From Actinomycetes bacterium (GTDB lineage: Bacteria > Actinomycetota > Acidimicrobiia > Acidimicrobiales > Acidimicrobiaceae): a stretch of DNA of 8,199 nucleotides. Positions 1-5,194 of this stretch are shown one piece after another. The stretch is taken from contig JAKBSX010000096.1 in NCBI GenBank assembly GCA_021844725.1, positions 1-8,199 on the forward strand, given 5' to 3'. A program made the translations under genes and the position numbers. Under the pieces are notes generated by a model. It did not search any database. It was not told the origin of the DNA and worked only from the letters and a program-made list of their open reading frames with translations. Position 1 is the first letter of the stretch. Every line of letters starts with the position of its first letter.

Positions 1-1372
1 CCATTTCGATCATCCCCGGCGTCACCAAAACAGACCGCGACTGGGGAGACTTTCTCCGCTCTAGAGCCTTGAGTGCCAAACGAGCTCCGGAAGGATTGGA
101 ATTGTAGGTGTCGTCCAACACCACCAGACCTGATTCAGTCGAAACAATGTTGAGCCGATTCTTAGCCACAGGAGTTGTGGGAAGCAGTTCGCCGATGGTT
201 GATTCGGGAACCCCAAGTTCCAGCGCTATTGCCACCGCAATACCCAGATTGGTGCGGGAAATATCGATATCAGGCATGGACCCCAACCGTCGCTGATTGA
301 AGTAGACAATCAAATTTCCCTCATCGTCGTCCTTGACCGCCACATCCTCCTGTATGTCCTGCCCAGATACGCGCCAAACCTTCTTACCCTGCTGCTCCAT
401 TCGATGTGAAAAATCAGAGAGTCGGAAATCATCGACGTTTAACGCTATTATTTCAGCTTTTTCGGTTATTTCAGACTTCGCTTCTAAGATTGCGTCCTCT
501 GAACCAAACCTCTCAAGGTGCACTGGCCCGATTGCGGTAATTGCGGATATCTCCGGAGGGATCCATCTGCACAAATCCTTGATCTCTCCTTTACCGAACG
601 TTCCCATTTCGGCAATAAACACTTCTGTCCCCGGTGTAAGTAATTCATTTATGGTTCTTGCCAAGCCTGCCCTGTTATTGAATGAAGCCGGTGATGCCAA
701 GGTGGAATATGTGCTTGACAGAATGTGAGCTAGATAAGTCTTAGTGGAAGTTTTTCCGAAAGAACCAGTGATAGCAACCACTCTCGGAGATACTTTTGCT
801 AATTTCCTTTCCGCCGACGAAACGAATTTGGCCAGGTTCCGGCGCTCAATTGGTATGGTCAGCAACAAGGCCAAATCGATAGTTGGAGGAACCAAATAAA
901 TCGCAATCGCAGCGAATGTTATCCCCCAGCCCAGAAGGGCTCCGATTGCCAAAAATACTGCATCTAAAAACCACGACACCGCGGCCAGTATCGCTAGCCT
1001 TCGGGTAAACCTGAGTGGAGAGGTGGATCCTTTATATCTAAGTCCATACGGAGCCACTAACTGACAGATAACAACAACGATCAGACCCACCCCTGAATAA
1101 GACAAATCTGAGGGCTTGGCAACCGCCAGCAAAGTTGCCAGGAGAGAAGCTAAGGCAAATACTGGATTAATGGGCCGTTGCCAATCTGAGAACCATCTGA
1201 CAGCAAATCTGGACGTATAGCCGGGGATATAATGCTCCCTCTGAGCCACCCTCAACCATCTGAGACTTGATGCAACTGAGACCAAAATTCCAACTGCGGC
1301 ACCCAAATAGGAATATTCAATACTGATTCCATGGCCACCTAGTACGTCTAAACCTAAAAGCGATATTGACAC
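1..1372 (-). CDS. Membrane-anchored MurF-type Mur ligase (partial, C-terminus off the left edge)
   Basis: 457 codons are visible from a GTG at 1372-1370; a TAG directly upstream excludes a longer start. Residues 1-175 form a membrane domain with about five hydrophobic segments (roughly 19-37, 68-86, 91-111, 124-146, 147-173). The Mur ligase ATPase domain follows: P-loop ITGSFGKTSTK (201-211), EMG (255-257), GPVHLERFGS (282-291), EAKSEI with the candidate carbamylated Lys299, and DDTYNSNPSG (420-429), which corresponds to the MurF D-x-YNANP motif. VTPGMIEM (450-457) ends at the window edge, with the last part of the C-terminal domain missing. Canonical MurF adds D-Ala-D-Ala to UDP-MurNAc-tripeptide in the cytosol, using an N-terminal domain that binds the UDP-sugar. 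That domain is absent here, so the substrate is uncertain. PgsB/CapB-type polyglutamate ligases also have N-terminal membrane helices, but the YNSNP and TPGM motifs favour MurF. A GAGGGG 12 nt upstream lies inside the hydrolase 3' end, so translational coupling is likely. Confidence 0.88.
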   Translation of the reverse strand, partial: MSISLLGLDVLGGHGISIEYSYLGAAVGILVSVASSLRWLRVAQREHYIPGYTSRFAVRWFSDWQRPINPVFALASLLATLLAVAKPSDLSYSGVGLIVVVICQLVAPYGLRYKGSTSPLRFTRRLAILAAVSWFLDAVFLAIGALLGWGITFAAIAIYLVPPTIDLALLLTIPIERRNLAKFVSSAERKLAKVSPRVVAITGSFGKTSTKTYLAHILSSTYSTLASPASFNNRAGLARTINELLTPGTEVFIAEMGTFGKGEIKDLCRWIPPEISAITAIGPVHLERFGSEDAILEAKSEITEKAEIIALNVDDFRLSDFSHRMEQQGKKVWRVSGQDIQEDVAVKDDDEGNLIVYFNQRRLGSMPDIDISRTNLGIAVAIALELGVPESTIGELLPTTPVAKNRLNIVSTESGLVVLDDTYNSNPSGARLALKALERRKSPQSRSVLVTPGMIEM

Positions 1373-1378
1373 CTAGTT

Positions 1379-2158
1379 TTATATCCCCTCAGTAAATTTT
1401 ATGACTGATCGCAGAAGCAGCGAAGGATCTGATAGAACCACAAAATGATCACCCGCGACAGGCTCAACAGTTACAAGTCGTGGACATATTTCCCTTGCCT
1501 GCCAAGCGACCTCTATAGGGGCTGCCGAATCGCCATCTCCCCAAAGAAGGAGCGCAGGAACAGACAGTTTCTCCAACAGTGGGCTGTAGTCTTCGTTAAC
1601 CACCTTCACAAATATCTCCCGCATGACTCCCTTGGAGTTTCTGTAGTCACTAGAACCATATCGTTCTCGTGCCTTTTCCAGCCGCTCGTAAGAGACGATC
1701 TTATGCTTAGCCAGGTAGCGCATTAGTCGATATCCTAATTTCGGCTGCGCTGCCACTTTGTTATTCCTTATTAGGGGAACCCCGGATAAGACCAGCCCTG
1801 CAAGAGCAAAAGGGGTACCATCCAACCCGGTGAGATTCAGCGCAACCCTTCCTCCAAATGAATGACCGACCACAACGATCTTGAGATTATCGTTTTGGGG
1901 CATTTGGTCGAGCACCTCTTGTATTGCCCTGCTTACCAACTGTCCGTAGCCCTTTGAACTGATTGGCTCAGTTGGTTCAGGTGAGTTACCAAAGCCAGGA
2001 AGATCGAACCTTGCGATCCATGGAAACTCTCTCTGACTGAGTGCAAGCTGGCAGAATGTGTCGAAGTCCCTAAGCGAGCGGGACCAGCCATGCAAAAGAA
2101 CCCACAACTGAGCATCATTTACACCAGCTTCAACTTCGCCAAATATGGCACCATCCAC
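1379..2158 (-). CDS. Alpha/beta-fold hydrolase, upstream partner of the membrane Mur ligase
   Basis: This is a 259-residue protein of usual length for single-domain alpha/beta hydrolases, with no signal peptide, so probably cytosolic. The oxyanion-hole motif LLHGWSRS is at 21-28, the nucleophile elbow GHSFGG (Ser100) at 98-103, the acid in LLWGDGD (Asp208 or Asp210) and the catalytic histidine in AGDHFVVL (His238). A cap region lies at about 127-195 and includes YGSSDYRNSKGVMRE (167-181). The fold and triad are clear but the substrate is not; esterase, thioesterase or amidase activity cannot be separated from sequence. The stop is 6 nt before the Mur ligase GTG, so the two are an operon and an envelope-related role is plausible by inference. 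The start given is GTG 2158-2156, but a strong AAGGAGGG (2187-2180) sits too far upstream of it and is ideally spaced for an in-frame CTG at 2173-2171. The true N-terminus may therefore be five residues longer. MenH was considered because menD is in the window, but nothing specific supports it. Confidence 0.88.
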   Translation of the reverse strand: MDGAIFGEVEAGVNDAQLWVLLHGWSRSLRDFDTFCQLALSQREFPWIARFDLPGFGNSPEPTEPISSKGYGQLVSRAIQEVLDQMPQNDNLKIVVVGHSFGGRVALNLTGLDGTPFALAGLVLSGVPLIRNNKVAAQPKLGYRLMRYLAKHKIVSYERLEKARERYGSSDYRNSKGVMREIFVKVVNEDYSPLLEKLSVPALLLWGDGDSAAPIEVAWQAREICPRLVTVEPVAGDHFVVLSDPSLLLRSVIKFTEGI

Positions 2159-2179
2159 AAACGATCTGAGCAGGACCAG

Positions 2180-2187
2180 CCCTCCTT
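2180..2187 (-). promoter_or_regulatory. Strong Shine-Dalgarno (AAGGAGGG) for the hydrolase, unusually placed
   Basis: On the minus strand AAGGAGGG reads 2187-2180. It is 21 nt from the annotated GTG (2158) but 7 nt (from AGGAGG) from an in-frame CTG at 2173-2171. The frame is open upstream to a TAG near 2223, with no ATG, GTG or TTG between. Either CTG is used as a rare start or the GTG is reached at poor spacing. Confidence 0.5.
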
Positions 2188-2191
2188 GAGA

Positions 2192-2215
2192 TTGAACTGT
2201 GTCTAGTTGAACTGT
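2192..2215. repeat. Tandem direct repeat of TTGAACTGT, period 15
   Basis: TTGAACTGT occurs at 2192-2200 and again at 2207-2215, just upstream of the hydrolase start. Two 9-mers one and a half helical turns apart could be a regulator site, but two copies alone are weak evidence. The second copy runs into AACTGTTAGA (2210-2219), which recurs at 2458-2467. Confidence 0.5.
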
Positions 2216-2316
2216 TAGAGGCTATAGGTTACCAGATGAAAGTTTGACCCACCGCGATTAGAGATTGCCTTCCGGTTATACAAAAATAGTTATCAAATAT
2301 TAATCATTATGTTCCT

Positions 2317-2336
2317 CCACCAACCCGGCATGGTGG
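2317..2336. repeat. Inverted repeat CCACCA/TGGTGG with 8-nt loop
   Basis: CCACCA at 2317-2322 pairs with TGGTGG at 2331-2336. A competing stem, AACCC (2322-2326) with GGGTT (2343-2347), overlaps it, so the two foldings are mutually exclusive. It is not followed by a T tract in either direction and so is not a clear terminator. It could be an operator or chance. Confidence 0.35.
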
Positions 2337-2454
2337 TCTCGTGGGTTAACTTTGTATTACCTTGCCTCCTCTAGTCGCTATCTGCTGAACCTCACGGATG
2401 AATCCAGCGCTTACAGGCCCGGTTCACGAGAAGAACTACTTTGGCCCAACTCTA

Positions 2455-2467
2455 TCTAACTGTTAGA
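2455..2467. repeat. 13-nt palindrome TCTAACTGTTAGA
   Basis: TCTAAC (2455-2460) and GTTAGA (2462-2467) are perfect inverted arms around a single central T. The right part, AACTGTTAGA, is repeated exactly at 2210-2219 next to the hydrolase. It has the form of a dimeric repressor site, but no regulator gene is present in the window. Confidence 0.35.
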
Positions 2468-2668
2468 AGTAGGGTAACCGTATAGACCTGAACCAGCTCA
2501 TTATCTTGGTTAAGTTGCGGAGCCGTAGTTGTAACGCCGGAGTAAAAGTAAGCTGGTTTCAATTTAGACATACCTGAACCAAATTTCGATACATCGACTT
2601 GAATGTGCTGAATATACCTTGCCTTACCGCAGCGCAGCAGAAACTCATCTTCATAGAGAGGTATCCGA

Positions 2669-4015
2669 TTGACTGCAGATTTTCTTGGAGAAGAACAAGC
2701 TAATGTTTCGCCGCGTCTGACCGATTTATCAATACGCTTCTGGATACTGTTGATTGCAACGGGGATAGCGGCTGGTCTCGGAGCGATAGTGATGATGTGG
2801 GTGTTACGCTCAGTCCAGCACTTAGCTCTAAATTACCACACAGGAGAATATTCCAGAGCCGCAGCACATGTAAGTCAGTTAAGGCTGATAACTGTGTTGT
2901 CTATCGGAGGTATAGTTACCGGATTAGGTCTTTGGATACTACGCGGACATGGGGGAACTGGTGGAGAACCAACCGACGTAGTCTGGAACAGACGGGGAAA
3001 GCTGTTTCTGATACGAACCCTGTTGAGTGGCGCCCTGTCAGAAATTACTGTAGCCCTGGGGGGTTCAGTTGGAAGAGAGGCGGCACCCCAAAGGAGTGGA
3101 GCTGCTGCCGCTGACCGATTAGCCCGATATTTTAAACTTACGTCAGCAGAGCGGCGAGTCCTCATCGCTTGCGGAGCCGGCGCTGGATTGTCAGCCGTTT
3201 ACAACGTGCCACTTGCCGGAGCCTTGTTCACCTTGGAAATATATCTCGGAGAGATCTCTATATCTATGGCGCTTCCAGCATTATTATCATCAGCCATCGC
3301 TACCGCCACGGCATGGATCACTTTACCCCGTCACGCTATTTACTCGATTCCGACGCTTCCGGACGCATCAATACCCCTAATTGCGTTCGCCCTGGCAGTT
3401 GGCCCAGTCATAGGTATAATTTCAGCTGGATACGTAAAGATGATCGCCTGGGCCAGTGACCATCAGCCAAAACGATGGCTCCTGATACTTGAACCCGTAA
3501 TAGCCTTTACCCTTCTTGGAATTGTCGCTACCCAATATCCTCTTCTCCTGGGAAATGGAGTAGATCTAGCTCAATTCGCCTTCATTGGAACCGCAGGGAT
3601 TTTCACATTGTTAGCTCTAACAGTCTTAAAGCCCTTGGCTACCGCACTCTGTTTTCGAAGTGGAGCCACTGGAGGACTTTTTACACCAACTTTGAGTTTT
3701 GGCGCAATTTTAGGAACTCTTTTGGGCCACCTCTGGAATTTGTTTTGGCCAGGCGCACCGATGGCCAGCTACTCGGTTGTATCCGCGGGGGCAATGCTTG
3801 GTGCCGCCGCAGAAGCACCACTTGTTGGAGCAGCTTTCATACTGGAACTTACCAGAACATCCGCTGGAGCGATGGTGCCCATCTTGATTGCGGTTGCTGG
3901 TGCAACGTTGTCGTCTAGGCATATTGACATGCGCTCGATCTACACCGCCAGGCTCACGTCCACCATAGCCAAGACAGATAAAAAACCTACTCAACCTCGT
4001 CAGGCTGGTCAATAG
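2669..4015 (+). CDS. CLC-family chloride channel/transporter
   Basis: This 448-residue integral membrane protein matches the usual length of bacterial CLC proteins without CBS domains. Many hydrophobic helices span about 25-430. Family landmarks are GREAAP (135-140, matching GREGP; Glu137 is the gating glutamate), YNVPLAGALFTLE (178-190, helix G region), GNG (295-297), SGATGGLFTP (331-340, matching GxFxP) and the C-terminal SIYTARL, where Tyr425 matches the chloride-coordinating Tyr445 of E. coli ClC-ec1. Two points are unusual. The first selectivity motif GSGIP is replaced by a GHGGTGGEP stretch (93-101), and the residue matching the internal proton glutamate Glu203 is Ile191. It moves chloride or a related anion across the membrane; channel versus proton exchanger is open. 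The start is TTG at 2669, supported by GAGAGG (2656-2661) at 7 nt spacing, with an in-frame TAG shortly upstream. It is transcribed alone, divergent from the hydrolase. Confidence 0.93.
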   Translation: MTADFLGEEQANVSPRLTDLSIRFWILLIATGIAAGLGAIVMMWVLRSVQHLALNYHTGEYSRAAAHVSQLRLITVLSIGGIVTGLGLWILRGHGGTGGEPTDVVWNRRGKLFLIRTLLSGALSEITVALGGSVGREAAPQRSGAAAADRLARYFKLTSAERRVLIACGAGAGLSAVYNVPLAGALFTLEIYLGEISISMALPALLSSAIATATAWITLPRHAIYSIPTLPDASIPLIAFALAVGPVIGIISAGYVKMIAWASDHQPKRWLLILEPVIAFTLLGIVATQYPLLLGNGVDLAQFAFIGTAGIFTLLALTVLKPLATALCFRSGATGGLFTPTLSFGAILGTLLGHLWNLFWPGAPMASYSVVSAGAMLGAAAEAPLVGAAFILELTRTSAGAMVPILIAVAGATLSSRHIDMRSIYTARLTSTIAKTDKKPTQPRQAGQ

Positions 4016-4283
4016 CTTACGACGGCCCGGCAAACTATCTAAGCCCTTTCCCCATGGGAACGGAATCAGCAAATGTCAAAAGCCAGCTCCGTCGTATGAG
4101 GCTGGGTGAAACTTCAGTCAAGAGTCCGGGGGAATGGAGATTACTTCTCTTGACTTAAACAATAATTACCCAGGAACCTTTGGCTATGATTCATTAGAAA
4201 GCGACAAAAGCGCGTCAGCTGCAACTTTTTTAATTTGGCAATTTAATCCGACCGCATCTAGGGCACAGAAAAACCAAAACCCA
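4016..4283. other. Convergent intergenic region between clc and the small zinc-finger-like gene
   Basis: These 268 nt should contain the 3' ends of two converging transcripts. The part next to clc can fold (see 4018-4105). The remainder has T-rich patches, such as a run of six T near 4226-4231 on the plus strand, but no clean hairpin-plus-T terminator. A plus-strand open frame at 4134-4544 crosses it, but it lacks a properly spaced ribosome binding site and reads like non-coding sequence. Confidence 0.5.
4018..4105 (+). other. Possible structured RNA element in the clc 3' untranslated region
   Basis: TACGACGG (4018-4025), 2 nt after the clc stop, is the exact reverse complement of CCGTCGTA (4089-4096). 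A small hairpin TTCCC-CAT-GGGAA (4048-4060) lies inside. CCAGC (4083-4087) can pair with GCTGG (4101-4105), which would enclose the second arm in a loop and make a pseudoknot. No T tract follows. An 8-bp match at this distance arises readily by chance, so this is tentative. Confidence 0.25.
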
Positions 4284-4469
4284 CTAGAGGCTGGTGTTGA
4301 ATGGGCTTTCCGTATCCAACTCTTCGTCGTCCTCCACCCCGGCCAAGCACCAAGATGCATGGCCGCGCTGGGAGTCCCCACCACATTCGACACACTTCTC
4401 GACGGGAAAGTTGAATGCTCGTTTTGCTTGTCTTGCCTCTTCGTATCGCCTATGGCGTCCTTTTTTCAC
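4284..4469 (-). CDS. Small C2HC zinc-finger-like protein, unknown function
   Basis: This is a 61-residue protein. The start GTG at 4469-4467 has a textbook AGGAG (4480-4476) 6 nt upstream, which is the main evidence that it is real. The N-terminus is strongly basic (KKGRHRRYEEARQAKR, residues 2-17). The core has Cys26 and Cys29 (CVECGG), His37 and Cys41 (GHASWC), a C-x2-C-x7-H-x3-C pattern that fits one zinc-binding site. The tail (46-53) is acidic. I do not recognise a named family. Zinc binding and a nucleic-acid or protein-binding role are inferences from the ligand pattern and the basic N-terminus. The gene stands alone, converging on clc, with the next minus-strand gene far away. Overlapping frames on both strands lack comparable start signals. 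A -10-like TATGAT (4516-4511) would give a leader of roughly 35 nt. Confidence 0.6.
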   Translation of the reverse strand: MKKGRHRRYEEARQAKRAFNFPVEKCVECGGDSQRGHASWCLAGVEDDEELDTESPFNTSL

Positions 4470-4510
4470 AAGCTACTCCTAGGTGGATTAATTCTACCCG
4501 ACCCACCCAA

Positions 4511-4516
4511 ATCATA
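4511..4516 (-). promoter_or_regulatory. Candidate -10 element (TATGAT) for the small zinc-finger-like gene
   Basis: Read on the minus strand, TATGAT lies about 42 nt upstream of the GTG at 4469. No good -35 hexamer is present at 16-18 nt further upstream, so this is a weak prediction based on one hexamer. Confidence 0.22.
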
Positions 4517-4617
4517 TTGTGACATCAAGCGAAACATTCCATGAAAGTCTTCGCCAGATGTACTCGACTTCACTTAATATACATTCATTGTAGTGCATTC
4601 ATTCAGGAAATTGTCTT

Positions 4618-4680
4618 AACATACCTCCTAATTTTGACCTCCCCCACTCCCTTACGGAAGGGGATTCCCGAGAACCAGTG
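4618..4680 (-). mobile_element. Decayed IS200/IS605-type (tnpB-associated) right-end relic
   Basis: On the plus strand, ATTTTGACCTCCCCC is followed by a CCCTT-ACGG-AAGGG hairpin (4649-4662) and then GGATTCCC. This order (TTTTGACCTCC, G/C hairpin, GGGGATTCC) resembles the many IS605/IS1341-type right ends that overlap the 3' end of tnpB, with tnpB on the minus strand. In that orientation the frame across the hairpin reads RESPSVREWGR, similar in style to TnpB tails. Recognition is from memory of the motif. No TnpB catalytic or zinc-ribbon sequence (CxxCG...DRDxNAA) is visible at higher coordinates, so any transposase gene is gone. This may be a solo end or remnant. Confidence 0.4.
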
Positions 4681-4948
4681 CTAATTTTGGCATCAGTACC
4701 GATATATGACAAGCAGGTGATTAAATCTAACAATTATTTGCCCGAATTGATCATGGATAATTCGAACACACTACCGGCCAAATTTGAAAAGAACATCGTC
4801 AAGTTGCTCGCTGCTTTGCTCCATTAGTTTTTCACAAGTTAATGCCTAAATATAAGGAAAAACTCTTCCGGCACGTTCCGAACAAGCTAAATTGCCAGGT
4901 CGGGTCCCAATACCTTCCACAACGAACAGGTACCTCAGAGCTTTGACC

Positions 4949-4954
4949 TAAAAT
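4949..4954 (+). promoter_or_regulatory. Candidate -10 element (TAAAAT) for a leaderless transcript
   Basis: TAAAAT ends 9 nt before the ATG at 4964, and no Shine-Dalgarno sequence lies in front of that ATG. A transcript starting about 7 nt after the hexamer would begin at or next to the start codon. This is the usual arrangement of leaderless genes in actinobacteria. No clear -35 is seen. Confidence 0.4.
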
Positions 4955-4963
4955 CATTAAATT

Positions 4964-5194
4964 ATGAGCACTGAATTCGATCCTTCCGAAATGATCAAAA
5001 GATTCCAGCAACGGGCTGCTGCCGTAAAAAATCGATCCATACCTCCAGTGGAGGGACCTGAGCGTCAAGCTTTCATAGAACGAGCAAAGCTGGATTACAT
5101 GGATTACGCCATGCTTGCCGATGCAGACGCGAAGCTAATTGACGGAATACTTACAATCACTGTAGACCTGCGAAGTGAAAGCTCAAAAGGCTAA
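4964..5194 (+). CDS. Conserved-looking small hypothetical protein (76 aa)
   Basis: This is a soluble, mostly helical-looking acidic protein of 76 residues, with no signal peptide or membrane segment. Visible pieces are FDPSEMIKRFQQRAAAVKNR (5-24), IPPVEGPERQAFIERA (26-41), LDYMDYAMLADADAKLIDG (43-61) and a short beta-like end ILTITVDLR (62-70). I recall similar unnamed small proteins from actinobacteria with the same 'FDP...RFRERAAAV...PP.EG..R..F....DY.D' layout, but I know no function. The start is ATG at 4964, the first in the frame, with a -10-like element directly upstream and no ribosome binding site, so it may be leaderless. Its stop (5192-5194) lies 12 nt inside the 3' end of rnd on the other strand, so the two genes overlap tail to tail with no room for separate terminators. 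Even amino-acid composition and absence of repeats support a real gene. Confidence 0.75.
   Translation: MSTEFDPSEMIKRFQQRAAAVKNRSIPPVEGPERQAFIERAKLDYMDYAMLADADAKLIDGILTITVDLRSESSKG

Larger units (their letters stand above)
2159..2668. other. Divergent intergenic region between the hydrolase and clc, no gene seen
   Basis: These 510 nt separate two divergently transcribed genes and should hold both promoters. I found no convincing reading frame, tRNA or known riboswitch. The stretch 2270-2310 is AT-rich. Short repeats are listed separately: a tandem TTGAACTGT pair, a 6-bp hairpin at 2317-2336, a 13-nt palindrome at 2455-2467, and repeated CTGAACC words. I could not fix a good -35/-10 pair for either gene. 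Confidence 0.6.
4470..4963. other. Divergent intergenic region between the zinc-finger-like gene and the 76-residue gene
   Basis: These 494 nt separate two divergent small genes. They hold candidate promoters at both ends, a short direct repeat CATTCATT (4582-4589 and 4596-4603), and the IS200/IS605-like hairpin near 4618-4680. From about 4740 to 4940 I see no convincing gene on either strand; the frame continuing from the 76-residue gene's opposite strand is a shadow. Confidence 0.5.

Noticed and set aside
1379..2158. Hydrolase as MenH of menaquinone synthesis
   Set aside because: The only link is menD over 5 kb away; the gene is coupled to a Mur ligase, and generic alpha/beta hydrolase motifs do not identify MenH.
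2484..2525. ACCTGAACCAGCTCATTATC resembling the TPP riboswitch core
   Set aside because: The required CTGAGA element and the downstream CCAGCG-AGGGA pattern are absent, and the match is limited to a few bases.
2159..2668. Fluoride riboswitch upstream of clc
   Set aside because: The conserved GGCGATGG and GATGACTCCTAC-like segments of the crcB motif are not present, so there is no support for a fluoride-specific CLC.
4134..4544. 136-codon plus-strand open frame after clc
   Set aside because: GGGGGA abuts the ATG with no usable spacing, the product shows no domain or consistent composition, and it overlaps the better supported minus-strand gene at 4284-4469.
4680..5068. Remains of a TnpB gene next to the IS605-like end
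   Set aside because: Minus-strand frames here show no CxxCG zinc ribbon, no DRDxNAA motif and contain stops, so a pseudogene call is not supported.
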